DNA of 64,000 bases from Alphaproteobacteria bacterium (GTDB lineage Bacteria > Pseudomonadota > Alphaproteobacteria > DSM-16000 > Inquilinaceae). The notes below the pieces were generated by a model, which was not told the DNA's origin, ran no database searches, and was given only the letters and a program-made list of their open reading frames with translations. The stretch covers positions 18,303 through 82,302 of the forward strand of contig JANQIX010000029.1 of the NCBI GenBank assembly GCA_028281925.1. Reading direction: 5' to 3'. Below are positions 44,850 to 54,439 of this stretch, in pieces. Position 1 is the first letter of the stretch. Each line of letters begins with the position of its first letter. A program made the position numbers and the translations under genes.

Positions 44850-45023
44850 GTCGTCCCCCAAGCGCCGCGCCATCCCGGGCTCGGGCTCAATGAGGCAGAT
44901 GCGCACCCGAACGGAAACGTCAAGCCTGTGGGATCACTGCAGCTGTTCTGGTCCGGCGGGCATGGCTGCCCTGCGACCGTCGGTGCTGGTCGTCGGCACA
45001 GCGGATCGCCATAGTCAACGGCC

Positions 45024-45788
45024 ATGAACGTGATTGAGAGTGGCCGGGATCGGCACGCGATCCGTGTCGACGGTCTGACCAAGAGCTTCGGCCGCGTCGT
45101 GGCTGTCGACGATGTCTCATTCGGTGTCGACGCCGGCAGCACGGTGGCGCTGCTCGGCGCCAACGGAGCCGGGAAGACAACCACGCTGTCGATGATCCTG
45201 GGCCTGCTTCTGCCGACCGGCGGCACGATTGAGGTACTGGGCTGCGATATGCTGGGGGCACGGCATCACGCGTTGTGGCGCATGAATTTCTCCAGCCCTT
45301 ATGTCGACCTGCCGCAGCGACTGACAGTTCGGGAAAATCTCTCAGTTTATGCTAAGCTTTACGGAGTGCGCGAGCCCAAGGCGCGTATCGCGACCCTGGC
45401 TGAGGAACTCAGCCTGACGGCGTTCCTTAAGCGGCCGACCGGCCGGCTGTCGGCCGGACAGAAGACGCGTGTCGCGTTGGCCAAGGCGCTGATCAACGAT
45501 CCGGAGCTGTTGCTTCTGGACGAACCGACAGCGTCGCTTGACCCCGATACGGCCGACTGGATGCGCGGATACCTGGAAGGCTATAGGGCGCGCCGGCGGG
45601 CCACGATCGTGCTCGCGAGCCATAACATGTCGGAGGTCGAGCGCCTGTGCGACGACGTCTTGATGATGAAGCAGGGCCGGATCGTGGACCGCGGGTCGCC
45701 GATGCAACTCATCGCCCAGTACGGTCGTGCCAATCTGGAGGAGGTGTTCTTGCACATCGCCCGGTCCGATCATGCCCAGGCGGTCTGA
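45024..45788 (+). CDS. ABC transporter ATP-binding protein
   Basis: A 254-residue ATPase of an ABC-2-type exporter. Walker A is GANGAGKT (residues 45-52), the signature is RLSAGQKTRVALAKAL and Walker B is LLLLDEPTASLDPDT. It starts 174 bases from the divergent regB and is followed 15 bases later by its permease. The subgroup (drug/polysaccharide/NodI-like) suggests efflux, but the cargo is unknown. Confidence 0.93.
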   Translation: MNVIESGRDRHAIRVDGLTKSFGRVVAVDDVSFGVDAGSTVALLGANGAGKTTTLSMILGLLLPTGGTIEVLGCDMLGARHHALWRMNFSSPYVDLPQRLTVRENLSVYAKLYGVREPKARIATLAEELSLTAFLKRPTGRLSAGQKTRVALAKALINDPELLLLDEPTASLDPDTADWMRGYLEGYRARRRATIVLASHNMSEVERLCDDVLMMKQGRIVDRGSPMQLIAQYGRANLEEVFLHIARSDHAQAV

Positions 45789-45803
45789 CGGGGCGGGTGG
45801 GGT

Positions 45804-46658
45804 GTGACGGACGGACAATCCATGACGGACGGAATGCGGCGAGCGGCGGCGGTGCCGCCGGCGGCGTTCTCGTTCGGCCGCATCGGCGCAATGATCCTGC
45901 GCTACTGGTATCTGTTGCGGGGATCCTGGCCGAGGATTCTCGAACTGGCCTATTGGCCGACAATGCAGATGATTCTGTGGGGATTCATCACCCTGCACTT
46001 CGTGTCGCAGAGCGCGTGGGTGGCGCAGGCGGCTGGAGTTCTGATCTCAGCTGTTCTCCTCTGGGACGTTCTCTTTCGGGGCCAGCTCGGCCTTTCGCTC
46101 TCATTCCTGGAGGAAGCGTGGAGTCGCAATCTCGGGCAGCTCTTCGTGAGCCCGCTCAGACCGTCCGAATGGGTGGTCGCGATGATGACAATGAGCCTGA
46201 TCCGCACGCTGATCGGAGTCATTCCGGCATGCCTGCTGGCTCTGCCGCTGTTCGGCTACAGCGTGTTCGGAATAGGGCTGCCGCTGGTGGCGTTTTTCGT
46301 CAACCTGATCGTCTGCGGCTGGTGGATTGCTTTGATCGTCGTGTCGTTGATCCTTCGTCTGGGCCTCGGCGCCGAAAGTATGGCATGGCTGATTGTCTTT
46401 CTTCTCGCACCGATAAGCTGCATCTACTATCCACTGGAAGTGCTACCGGCTGCCGTTCAGTGGCTGGCGCTATCGTTACCGCCGGCGCACGTCTTCGAAG
46501 GCATGCGGGCCGTATTATTCGACGAGACGTTTCTGGTCCGCCATTTTTTCGCGGCGGCGGGTCTGAACGGCCTGTTCATGACGATCTCCGGTTTGATCTT
46601 CATGTGGGCGTTCAACGATGCGCGGCGACGCGGGGCGTTGCTACAACAGGGGGAGTGA
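45804..46658 (+). CDS. ABC-2 type transporter permease
   Basis: A 284-residue inner-membrane protein with about six helices (for example WVAQAAGVLISAVLLWDVLF and LPLVAFFVNLIVCGWWIAL). The C-terminal LEVLPAAVQWLALSLPPAHVF is typical of ABC-2 permeases. The start is uncertain: GTG at 45804 is next to GGGTGG, while ATGs at 45822 and 45834 are also possible. It pairs with the ATPase upstream. Confidence 0.88.
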   Translation: MTDGQSMTDGMRRAAAVPPAAFSFGRIGAMILRYWYLLRGSWPRILELAYWPTMQMILWGFITLHFVSQSAWVAQAAGVLISAVLLWDVLFRGQLGLSLSFLEEAWSRNLGQLFVSPLRPSEWVVAMMTMSLIRTLIGVIPACLLALPLFGYSVFGIGLPLVAFFVNLIVCGWWIALIVVSLILRLGLGAESMAWLIVFLLAPISCIYYPLEVLPAAVQWLALSLPPAHVFEGMRAVLFDETFLVRHFFAAAGLNGLFMTISGLIFMWAFNDARRRGALLQQGE

Positions 46659-46740
46659 CCTCTTCGCGTAAACATTGGGTTAATCAATCTGAAGGATACT
46701 GGCGGTGATAAGGGGGAACCCGTCCTTTGTAGGTGAGTTG

Positions 46741-49700
46741 ATGCGATCGGACGCGGAGAGCGCCCGCCGTACGCGCCTGACCGCCATGCTTCTTGCCGGG
46801 TTCACCGTGGTCGCCGGTTACCTTTGGTACACCGTCATCCAGCACGACCATCACCGGACGGCGGCGTCTATTGAGAGCTGGCAACAGGTGCAGCTGCAGA
46901 TCGCCCGCGATGCGGCGGAGTCGGTGCGCGCCTGGGTGACCGGGGAGATGCTGCGGGAGGGATTCTCGACGGATCGGGCCGCCGATGAGGCGGCTCGTCT
47001 GTTCGTCGCGCCTATCCAGGTACTGGGCACCGGGCGCGCGAACCTGTACCGCGGCGACAGGCAGGAAGGGGAGTGGCGGCTTGTCGACGCCCCCGATGCT
47101 GCCGTTGTCGCCGATATCGGGCTGCAGGCACCGTTGCCCTGGGAGATGGAGCAGCCTGTAGGGCCCGCGGAACTGGCTGACGACGCCGGGCCGGAAGGGA
47201 CCGGCATGTTGACTGCTACAGGGGCTGCCGGACCCCTGGTGGTTGCCTGGTCGTCGCTCGATCTGGGCGATGCTGTCTGGACCATCTCGATCGAGACACC
47301 TCGGCGCGAAATTCTGTCGCACGCTCGCGTTAACGACGAGCTGTTGCGTGAAGCCGTGGCCACCATGTTGTCGACCTTGGTGCTGGCCATCCTGTTTCTC
47401 TCGATCTGGCGGCAGGATCGTGCGTCGGTCATGCGTGTGGCCACGCTACAGGAATCGCAGGACGCGTTGGAAAAGCGGGTGGAGACGCGAACCCGCGAAC
47501 TCTCCTCCGTCAACGTGGCGCTGCGTGAGGAAATCGCGGAGCGCACGCGTGCCGAAGAAACCCTTGCCCTGCGCACAGCGGAAAGCACCCGTCAGTCGTT
47601 GCTGCTGACCACGGTGGTGCAGTGCATGCGCCAGGGTGTCGCCGTATTCGATCGAGATCGGCGGCTCTTGCTGTGCAACAACCGCTATCAGTCGCTGCTG
47701 GATCTTCCGGAAGGCATCATCAAGGCCGGCACGCTTTATGAAGATATCGTCCATTGGCAGGCCGACCGCGGCGAATTCGGCGAGGTCGACTGGGATGAGG
47801 CGTGGCCGCCGCGGCTGCAGCGCATTGCCGAAGGCGAGATGGCCCGGTGGGTGCGCCGCCGCCCGAATGGCCGTTGGATCGAGTTCAGCCGCGACCCGAT
47901 GCCCGGCGGCGGGTTTATTACGCTTTTGTCGGACATCACGGCGCAGAAACGGTCTGAAATCGAGCTTGCGGAAAATGTGCGCAAGTTCCGCGCCATGTTC
48001 ACCCAGCATGCGGCCATCATGTACCTGGTCGATCCGGTCAGCTTGCGGATCGTCGATGTCAATCAGGCCGCAGAGTCCTTCTACGGCTTTACGCGGCACG
48101 AGTTCCTCACGAAGACGGCGATGGACTTCGCCACGATCTCGGCCGTGGAACTGCGCCGCGAGCTGGCCCTTGGCGCGGAATGCGGGCGCAACGTGCGGAC
48201 AGAGCGGCACCGTCTCGGCGATGGCGAGATCCGCGACGTCGAAGTGCGGTCCACGCCGATCCCGTTCGGCAGCGGCAAGCAGGTGCATTTCGAGATCGTT
48301 CAGGACGTCACCGACCGCCGCCGCGCCGAAGAGAACCTGCTGAAGCTCTCCCAGGCCGTGGAGCAGAGCCCCGCCTCGGTGATCATCGCCGACTTGGCCG
48401 GCCGGATCGAATACGTCAACAGCACGTTCGTAGCCGTTACGGGGTATCGCCCGGATGAGGTGCTGGGCCAGGACCTGGCCGTGCTGACCAGCGGGTACAT
48501 GACCAAGCAGGCCTATCAGGACCTGTGGTCGACGGTGCTGGCCGGGCGGGAATGGCGCGGAGAGATCCACAGCCGCACCAAGGAAGGCGCTCTATTCTGG
48601 GAGTATGCCCTGATCGCACCGATCCGCGGTGCGGACGGGCGTATCACCCATGTCCTGCAGGTGCGCGAGGACGTCAGCCAGCGCAAGGAGATCGAAGAGC
48701 AGCTCTTACGCCAGGCCACCTATGACGAGCTGACCCAGCTGCCCAACCGCATGCTGGCGCTGGACCGCCTGGAAGGCGCCATCAACCAGTGCCATCGCCA
48801 GGGCCAGAAGCTGGCCCTAATCATGGTCGATCTCGACAACTTCAAGAACGTCAACGACACCTTCGGCCATGACGCCGGCGATACGCTTCTGAAGCAGGCG
48901 GCGCTCAGGCTCGGTGAGTGCCTGCGCGAGGGCGATACCGTTGCTCGCCTCGGCGGTGACGAGTTCCTTGTCATCCTGCCCAGCCTGAGCGACCCGGTGC
49001 GGGCCGAGGTGGTGGCCAAGCGTGTGCTCGACAGCTTCTCCGCACCCTTCTTCGTCGAAGGACGGGAGGTGTTCGCCACGGCCAGCATCGGCATCACCAT
49101 CTTCCCGCTGGACGGCAACAATCCGCAGGTGATGATGCGCAATGCCGATGCGGCGATGTATCGGGCGAAGGAATCCGGCCGCAACAGCTTCCAGTTCTTC
49201 ACGCCGGAACTGAATGCAGCCGTAAGCGAGCGCATTCAGCTGGAAAGCCGACTGCGCCGTGCCCTGGACCGTGACGAGTTCTCGCTGTACTACCAGCCAA
49301 TCGTCGAAACGACCAGCGGCCGGATCCATGGTGCGGAAGCGCTGCTGCGATGGCAGAGCGGCGATCTCGGTTTCATCGCGCCGGACCAGTTCATACCGCT
49401 GGCAGAAGAAACCGGCCTGATCCTGCGCATCGGCGAATGGGTATTGCGGGAGGCGTGCCGCCAAGGGCGGGATTGGCTCGATGCCGGTCTTACCCTTGAG
49501 ACCATTTCCGTCAACGTGTCGTCGCGGCAGTTCGCCCAAGGCACCATGGTCTCGGTGCTGGAGCGTGTCCTGAGTGACAGCGGACTGCCGCCCGGCAAGC
49601 TTGAACTGGAGGTCACGGAGAACCTGCTGCTGGACGAGACGGCCGAGGTCAGCCGCCAGCTTCACCAGCTGCAGGAAATGGGTTTGCGACTGTCCATCGA

Positions 49701-50031
49701 CGATTTCGGCACGGGCTATTCCGCGCTTGGATACCTGAAGCGGTACACGTTTGATGCGCTCAAGATCGATAGATCGTTTGTACGCGACGTGCCGCGGGAT
49801 CCGGACGACCGCAAGCTGGTGGAAGCGATCGTGGCCATGGCCCATGGACTCGGCATGCGCGTAGTTGCAGAGGGTGTCGAGACGGCCGAGCAGATGGCAT
49901 TTCTGCGCTCATGCCAATGCGATCTGGTGCAGGGCTACTATCTGGCCCGGCCCGGCCCGGCTGAGGTGTTCCCGGCAAGCGACATCCTGCCCGTGGCGCT
50001 GCCGCCGGGCCTCGCCGCCTACGCCGAGTAG
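46741..50031 (+). CDS. membrane-bound PAS-GGDEF-EAL cyclic-di-GMP signalling protein
   Basis: A 1096-residue protein. Helix 1 (about 18-38) and helix 2 (LSTLVLAILFLSIW, about 208-222) enclose a periplasmic sensor region of about 170 residues. A coiled coil (ALEKRVETRTRELSSV) leads into three PAS domains: a PAS-7 type near 290-400, then about 405-530 and 535-660. The GGDEF motif is intact (738-742, RLGGDEFLVIL), and the EAL domain is intact (EAL 866-868, with EVTENLLL, DDFGTGYS and AEGVET). Both cyclase and phosphodiesterase activity are possible; no RxxD inhibitory site is obvious. The ATG at 46741 has AGGTGAG upstream, but GTG 46705 with AAGGA is an alternative. Confidence 0.93.
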   Translation: MRSDAESARRTRLTAMLLAGFTVVAGYLWYTVIQHDHHRTAASIESWQQVQLQIARDAAESVRAWVTGEMLREGFSTDRAADEAARLFVAPIQVLGTGRANLYRGDRQEGEWRLVDAPDAAVVADIGLQAPLPWEMEQPVGPAELADDAGPEGTGMLTATGAAGPLVVAWSSLDLGDAVWTISIETPRREILSHARVNDELLREAVATMLSTLVLAILFLSIWRQDRASVMRVATLQESQDALEKRVETRTRELSSVNVALREEIAERTRAEETLALRTAESTRQSLLLTTVVQCMRQGVAVFDRDRRLLLCNNRYQSLLDLPEGIIKAGTLYEDIVHWQADRGEFGEVDWDEAWPPRLQRIAEGEMARWVRRRPNGRWIEFSRDPMPGGGFITLLSDITAQKRSEIELAENVRKFRAMFTQHAAIMYLVDPVSLRIVDVNQAAESFYGFTRHEFLTKTAMDFATISAVELRRELALGAECGRNVRTERHRLGDGEIRDVEVRSTPIPFGSGKQVHFEIVQDVTDRRRAEENLLKLSQAVEQSPASVIIADLAGRIEYVNSTFVAVTGYRPDEVLGQDLAVLTSGYMTKQAYQDLWSTVLAGREWRGEIHSRTKEGALFWEYALIAPIRGADGRITHVLQVREDVSQRKEIEEQLLRQATYDELTQLPNRMLALDRLEGAINQCHRQGQKLALIMVDLDNFKNVNDTFGHDAGDTLLKQAALRLGECLREGDTVARLGGDEFLVILPSLSDPVRAEVVAKRVLDSFSAPFFVEGREVFATASIGITIFPLDGNNPQVMMRNADAAMYRAKESGRNSFQFFTPELNAAVSERIQLESRLRRALDRDEFSLYYQPIVETTSGRIHGAEALLRWQSGDLGFIAPDQFIPLAEETGLILRIGEWVLREACRQGRDWLDAGLTLETISVNVSSRQFAQGTMVSVLERVLSDSGLPPGKLELEVTENLLLDETAEVSRQLHQLQEMGLRLSIDDFGTGYSALGYLKRYTFDALKIDRSFVRDVPRDPDDRKLVEAIVAMAHGLGMRVVAEGVETAEQMAFLRSCQCDLVQGYYLARPGPAEVFPASDILPVALPPGLAAYAE

Positions 50032-50050
50032 AGGGGGCCGCGGTCGCGGG

Positions 50051-51082
50051 TCAGCCCGTCCTGCCGCTCACGCCCGCATCCGCAAAGGTCGCCATATCGG
50101 CGTGGCATGCTACGGCCGCCTTGACGATATGGATCGCCAGCGCCGCGCCGGACGCCTCGCCAAGGCGCATCCCAAGATCCAGGATGGCGTCGCGGCCCAG
50201 ATGATCCAACAGCCGGCGGTGGCCCGGCTCGGCTGAGACATGCGCAACCAGGCAATGGTCCAGCGCCTTGGGATCCAGCGCATGCAGCACGGCCGCGGCC
50301 GCGGTGCAGGTGAAGCCGTCCAGCAGCACGGGTGTGCGCGCCATCCGCGCAGCCATCACCGCGCCGACGATCGCCGCAAGCTCGACGCCCCCAAGGCAAC
50401 GCAACACGTGAAGCGGGTCATTCAGGGCCGCACGGTTGACGGCGATCGCCTCTTCAACGGCGGCAGCCTTCTGCGCAACACCGTCTGTGTCGACACCGGT
50501 CCCCGGACCTACCCAGTCGGCTGCCGAGCCGCCGAACAGCGCGGTACACAGCGCCGCGCCGGACGTGGTGTTGCCGATCCCCATTTCGCCGAGGCAGATC
50601 AGGTGCAGGCCCGGTTCCACGGCCATCATGCCGTAGGCGATGGCCCGCGCGCACTCCTCCTCGGTCATTGCCGGCCCGGTGGTGAAGTCTTGGGTCGGAT
50701 TCTCCAGATCCATCTCGTAGACGCGCAGATCGCTGTCGGCGATCCGGCAGAGCTGGTTGACCGCAGCACCACCCACCTGGAAGTTGGCGATCATCTGCGT
50801 CGTCACATCGACGGGAAAGGCGGACACCGGCCGAGCCGCCGCGACGCCGTGGTTCCCCGCGAAGACCGCGACCCTGGGATGGCGAAGCTCCGGTGGATGC
50901 CGTGCCTGCCAGCAGGCCATCCAGAACGCGATCTCTTCCAGCTTGCCCAGCGCGCCAGGGGGTTTCGTCAGTTCCCGCTCCCGCAGGCGCGCCGCCGTTC
51001 CCGCTTCCAGATCCGGCCCCGGCAGATGGCGCGCCAGATCGCGGATGTCTTCGAAGGTGACGGCGGGCTTGCGTTCGTTCAT
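50051..51082 (-). CDS. cobT: nicotinate-nucleotide--dimethylbenzimidazole phosphoribosyltransferase
   Basis: A 343-residue enzyme that makes alpha-ribazole phosphate, the lower-ligand precursor of cobalamin. Family patterns are TKPPGALGKLEEIAFW, VAVFAGNHGVAA, GEMGIGNTTSGAAL and GMRLGEASGAALAI with the catalytic glutamate near the C-terminus. It is divergent from cobS with 119 bases between, so the pair may share a control region. I see no cobalamin riboswitch in that gap. Confidence 0.95.
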   Translation of the reverse strand: MNERKPAVTFEDIRDLARHLPGPDLEAGTAARLRERELTKPPGALGKLEEIAFWMACWQARHPPELRHPRVAVFAGNHGVAAARPVSAFPVDVTTQMIANFQVGGAAVNQLCRIADSDLRVYEMDLENPTQDFTTGPAMTEEECARAIAYGMMAVEPGLHLICLGEMGIGNTTSGAALCTALFGGSAADWVGPGTGVDTDGVAQKAAAVEEAIAVNRAALNDPLHVLRCLGGVELAAIVGAVMAARMARTPVLLDGFTCTAAAAVLHALDPKALDHCLVAHVSAEPGHRRLLDHLGRDAILDLGMRLGEASGAALAIHIVKAAVACHADMATFADAGVSGRTG

Positions 51083-51201
51083 GGCAGCGTCCGTTGGTTG
51101 GGAGAGGTAGCGACGGCGCGACCGTGCCAGCGCAGACGCCGCAGGTCAAAGCCATCGCGGCTTGCGCAGCGCTACCGTGCTCTGTAGCCCTTGTCTCTGC
51201 G

Positions 51202-51987
51202 ATGACCGATGTTGCGACGCGGCTGCTCGCACTAGCCCGCCGCCGCGGCGAGGAAGTGCTTGCCGCAGCCTTGTTCCTTACGCGTTTGCCCATCCGATGG
51301 CGCGGACCGTGGCCGCCGGACCTGTCGGCCCGCGCCTACGGCGCCTTTGCGTTGATCGGGGCCTTGCTCGGTGCAGCAGCCGGCGGAACCTATTTTGCGG
51401 CAGTCGCCTTAGGGCTTTCGGCGACGCTCGCGGCTCTGATGGCTGTGGCCGCACTGATCGTGACCACGGGCGCGCTGCACGAAGACGGGCTGGGTGACTT
51501 CGCCGATGGCATCGGCGGCGGCAAGGACCGCGAGGGGCGGTTGGCAATCATGCGCGACAGCCGCGTGGGCACCTATGGGGCCCTTGCGCTGATCCTTGCC
51601 GTCGGCATGCGGGTGGCGGCGATTGTGGATCTGGCGACGCCGGAGCAGGTCGTGGCGGCATTGGTGGTGTCCGCGGCCGTTTCGCGGGGGCTCTTGCCGT
51701 GCATCGTTGTGCTGTTGGCACCCGCCCGGCCGGACGGGCTGGCGGTGGGGGTGGGCCGACCTGACCGGTCTGTCGCAGCGGTCGCCGTGTCGATCTCCAT
51801 TGCCTTCGCGTTCGTGCTGCTGCCGCCGGGCGATGCTGCAGTCGCACTCTCCGGCGCCGTGGCCGCCGCCGTTGTGACTGGTCTGGTTGCCTGGCGTGCG
51901 ATCGGCGGCTATACGGGTGATGTCCTGGGGGCCGCCCAGCAGGTGGCGGACGTGGCCGTCCTGATCGTGCTGGCCGCCCGCGCCTGA
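51202..51987 (+). CDS. cobS: adenosylcobinamide-GDP ribazoletransferase (cobalamin synthase)
   Basis: A 261-residue integral membrane enzyme that joins adenosylcobinamide-GDP and alpha-ribazole. The active-site region is HEDGLGDFADG with KDREGRLAIMRDSRVGTYG, and several hydrophobic helices follow. I start at ATG 51202 (MTDVATRLL), where homology begins. The histidine phosphatase gene follows 28 bases later. Confidence 0.94.
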   Translation: MTDVATRLLALARRRGEEVLAAALFLTRLPIRWRGPWPPDLSARAYGAFALIGALLGAAAGGTYFAAVALGLSATLAALMAVAALIVTTGALHEDGLGDFADGIGGGKDREGRLAIMRDSRVGTYGALALILAVGMRVAAIVDLATPEQVVAALVVSAAVSRGLLPCIVVLLAPARPDGLAVGVGRPDRSVAAVAVSISIAFAFVLLPPGDAAVALSGAVAAAVVTGLVAWRAIGGYTGDVLGAAQQVADVAVLIVLAARA

Positions 51988-52015
51988 CCTCCGTCCGCAG
52001 CCTTTAGAGCCGTCC

Positions 52016-52657
52016 TTGGTCTTCTCGCCTCAGCCCGACACCGTCGTGACCCGCTGGTGGCATGTTCGCCATGCTCCGGTGCCCAATCCCGAGGGGCACA
52101 TCTACGGGCAGACCGATCGCGACTGCGATACCGGCGACGTGGCGGCCTTTGAGGCCCTGGCGGCAGCGCTGCCTGCCGAGCCCCGCTGGGTCACCAGCAC
52201 GTTGAAGCGGACGCGACAGACAGCGGATGCCATCCTGACGGCTCGCGGAAAGACAGCCGGCCTGTCGGCAGAACCCGATTTAGCGGAGCAGAGCTTCGGG
52301 GATTGGCAAGGCCGCCCGCCGCATGATGCCTATGCGGAGCAAGGTATCCGCCATCCCTTCTGGTTGTGCCCCGGGACGCTGCGCCCGCCGGGCGGCGAGA
52401 GCTTCCTGGACCTGATGGGGCGCGTGCATCCGTGCCTCGTGCGCCTGTCTCGGGCCCATGCTGGACGCGACATTGTTGCCGTCACGCATGGCGGGACTAT
52501 TCGTGCCGCCATTGCCCTGGCGCTGGACCTGTCCGCGGAGACGGCGCTCAGGTTCTCCATCGACAATCTGTCGGTCACCCGAATCGATTTCATCGATGTC
52601 GGGAACAGCGCGCCTCTATGGCGTGTCGTTGCCATCAATCGTTCGGTAACGCCCTGA
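52016..52657 (+). CDS. histidine phosphatase family protein, probable alpha-ribazole phosphatase
   Basis: A 213-residue (or slightly shorter) phosphatase of the phosphoglycerate mutase superfamily. The catalytic region TRWWHVRHAPVPNPEG has the RHA variant of the RHG motif found in the CobC-like proteins of alphaproteobacteria, and IVAVTHGGTIRAAI holds the second histidine. Its place directly after cobS suggests dephosphorylation of alpha-ribazole phosphate or of adenosylcobalamin phosphate. The start is unclear: TTG 52016 or GTG 52046, neither with a good ribosome site. Confidence 0.85.
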   Translation: MVFSPQPDTVVTRWWHVRHAPVPNPEGHIYGQTDRDCDTGDVAAFEALAAALPAEPRWVTSTLKRTRQTADAILTARGKTAGLSAEPDLAEQSFGDWQGRPPHDAYAEQGIRHPFWLCPGTLRPPGGESFLDLMGRVHPCLVRLSRAHAGRDIVAVTHGGTIRAAIALALDLSAETALRFSIDNLSVTRIDFIDVGNSAPLWRVVAINRSVTP

Positions 52658-52759
52658 TTCTGCCTCGTTTTCCTGGGATCTATCGCAGTGAGGGGCAATC
52701 GGCGCAGGATGCATGTCATTGTGCATGATGCGCACCGCTACGATTTTTGGGAGAACGCG

Positions 52760-53431
52760 ATGCCCATGATTCGCACCATGGCCGTGCTTGTTGCCATAGC
52801 CGTCGGCTGGTTTGGCTTCAGCCAGCCTTCCAAAGCCCTTTCGCCGCAGGAGGAGCTGATTGAGGCCTCCCGGCTCACCGTCCTGCGTCTCGTCGACGGA
52901 GGCGACTATCCGCAGCTGCGCAGCTATATCCAGAATGCCCGCGGCATCATGATCATTCCCGAACTGGTCCGCGGCGGCTTCGTTCTGGGTGGTGAGGGCG
53001 GTACCGGCGTGATGCTGCTGCGCCAGTTGGACGGGTCCTGGGGCTATCCGACCTTCGTCTCGGTCGCCAGCGGCTCTGTGGGGATTCAGATCGGCGGACA
53101 GATCTCGGAAGTCGTGCTGACGGTGATGACCGATGAAGGGGTCAACACCATGCTGTCCGACGAATTCACCTTGGGTGCCGACCTGAACGCGGCAGCCGCC
53201 AATTACGGCGTCGGCATCGAAGGCGGGACGGCGCTGGACCGGAACGCCGAGATGTACGCGTTTTCCTACAATTCCGGCCTGTTCGTTGGCGGCGCGCTGG
53301 AGGGCACGGTGCTGAGCAACCTTGAGGATTGGAATCAGAACTACTATGCCCCGGGCGCCACGGCCGAGGCGATCCGGGCTGGCCTCTTCACCAACTCCCA
53401 TGCGGAGATCCTGCGCCAGACGCTTCCGTGA
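52760..53431 (+). CDS. lipid-binding SYLF domain-containing protein (Ysc84-like)
   Basis: A 223-residue exported protein with a signal peptide (residues 1-27, ending SKALS). The SYLF/Ysc84 domain is recognisable from NARGIMIIPELVRGGFVLGGEGGTGVMLLRQ and AAAANYGVGIEGGTALDRNAEMYAFSYNSGLFVGGALEG. Such domains bind phosphoinositides or other lipids; the bacterial role is unclear. GGGAG precedes the ATG. It converges with the ankyrin-repeat gene. Confidence 0.9.
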   Translation: MPMIRTMAVLVAIAVGWFGFSQPSKALSPQEELIEASRLTVLRLVDGGDYPQLRSYIQNARGIMIIPELVRGGFVLGGEGGTGVMLLRQLDGSWGYPTFVSVASGSVGIQIGGQISEVVLTVMTDEGVNTMLSDEFTLGADLNAAAANYGVGIEGGTALDRNAEMYAFSYNSGLFVGGALEGTVLSNLEDWNQNYYAPGATAEAIRAGLFTNSHAEILRQTLP

Positions 53432-53500
53432 ACGGAGCAGGGCTGTTGGCGCGCGGACGATGAACGGCGGGTCTCGGCGGTCGCGCGGCCGCCGGGAGCG

Positions 53501-54088
53501 TTAGCTTCCTTCGCCGCCGCCTTCGGCCCGGAGCAGCAGCTCATAGGTCTGCTGCGAGCGCGAACCCTCGGCCCACATGGCAGCCGTGCGTCCCGTATAG
53601 TCTGACAGGAGCGGATTGGCGCCTGCGTCCAACAGCCGCTCCACCACGCGATGATGGCCGCCTATGGCCGCGGCCATCAGCGGCGTGCGCCCGCTCTGAT
53701 TCCCGACATCCAGCGGCGCCCCGGCTTCGATCAGCAGATCGACGATGCCGTAGTGCCCCATCTCTGCCCCGTAATAGAGAGGCGTATTGCCGTCCTCATC
53801 GACGGACGAGGTTCGCGCGCCGTGATCCAGCAGAGCGCGCACCATCGGTTGATTGCCATTGTTGACCGCCAGAATCAGGGCTGTACGGCCCCGGGTCCCG
53901 GTGGCGTTGGGACGGTGGCCACGCAGCAGCAGCGACAACACTTCATCAGCGTCGTTGTCTTCGGCGGCTTCGATCAGTTCGTCCTGCTGATAGAGGCTCA
54001 GCTGGGCAAATGCCGGTTTCCAGCCGGCCGAACCTAGGATCATGGCGAGCGACGCCAGGGCCGGCCGTCGCGCCATCCGCATGGACAT
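53501..54088 (-). CDS. exported ankyrin-repeat protein
   Basis: A 195-residue protein with a signal peptide (residues 1-28, ending PAFAQ) and about five ankyrin repeats between residues 33 and 190 (for example GRTALILAVNNGNQPMVRAL, GNTPLYYGAEMGHYGIVDLL and GRTPLMAAAIGGHHRVVERL). The ATG at 54088 is preceded by GGGAGG, five bases away. A periplasmic scaffold is likely; the partner is unknown. It ends in a Gly/Glu-rich tail. Confidence 0.9.
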   Translation of the reverse strand: MSMRMARRPALASLAMILGSAGWKPAFAQLSLYQQDELIEAAEDNDADEVLSLLLRGHRPNATGTRGRTALILAVNNGNQPMVRALLDHGARTSSVDEDGNTPLYYGAEMGHYGIVDLLIEAGAPLDVGNQSGRTPLMAAAIGGHHRVVERLLDAGANPLLSDYTGRTAAMWAEGSRSQQTYELLLRAEGGGEGS

Positions 54089-54439
54089 GGGACCTCCCAC
54101 TGAATCGTTGTTCTTTCGATCATAGCCTGGGGTACTTGCCCAGACCAGAGACGCAATATGCCGCAACAACGCCAGGTTCCCCCTTGTGCCGCCCAAGTCG
54201 CGCCATCTTTGGCTGGTCTTTTCGCGGCTGAGAGCGGTGGCGCCGCAGAGGGGTCCAATCTGGGGCGAAGTGGCGCAACGCGACCGCACATTCTCGCGAT
54301 GAGACTGTGAAACGCGAGAGAATGCGGTGCACGCATGCCGGCTTTGCCTTAGGGCCAGTCCGGGGGTGGCTGTACTCGATCGCCCGATTTGCTATAGAGG
54401 GGCCGCCATTCCCCAGCCGTTGAGGAGTCTCAACCTTCC
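54089..54439. other. 351-base intergenic region with an inverted repeat and a promoter-like site
   Basis: This gap separates two divergent genes. It holds an imperfect inverted repeat at 54283-54328 (listed separately) and a -10-like TATAGA at 54393-54398 before the lipoprotein gene, with only a weak -35 (TGTACT, 54371-54376). TTGAGGAG just before 54440 gives the ribosome site. I see no additional coding sequence that looks real in it. Confidence 0.45.
54283..54328. repeat. 46-bp imperfect inverted repeat
   Basis: The left arm ACCGCA-CA-TTCTC-GCG (54283-54298) pairs with the right arm CGC-GA-GAGAATGCGGT (54313-54328), giving 14 pairs with a two-base bulge in each arm and a 14-base loop. It could be an operator, a terminator-like stem or part of a small RNA. 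No T-tract follows on either side. Confidence 0.45.

Noticed and set aside
46674..46688. ATTGGGTTAATCAAT before the PAS-GGDEF-EAL gene as an FNR box
   Set aside because: The spacing between TTG and CAA arms is one base too short for the TTGAT-N4-ATCAA layout and the left half does not match.
51083..51201. Cobalamin riboswitch between cobT and cobS
   Set aside because: The gap is only 119 bases and I see no B12-box-like element (such as GCCACTG) in it.
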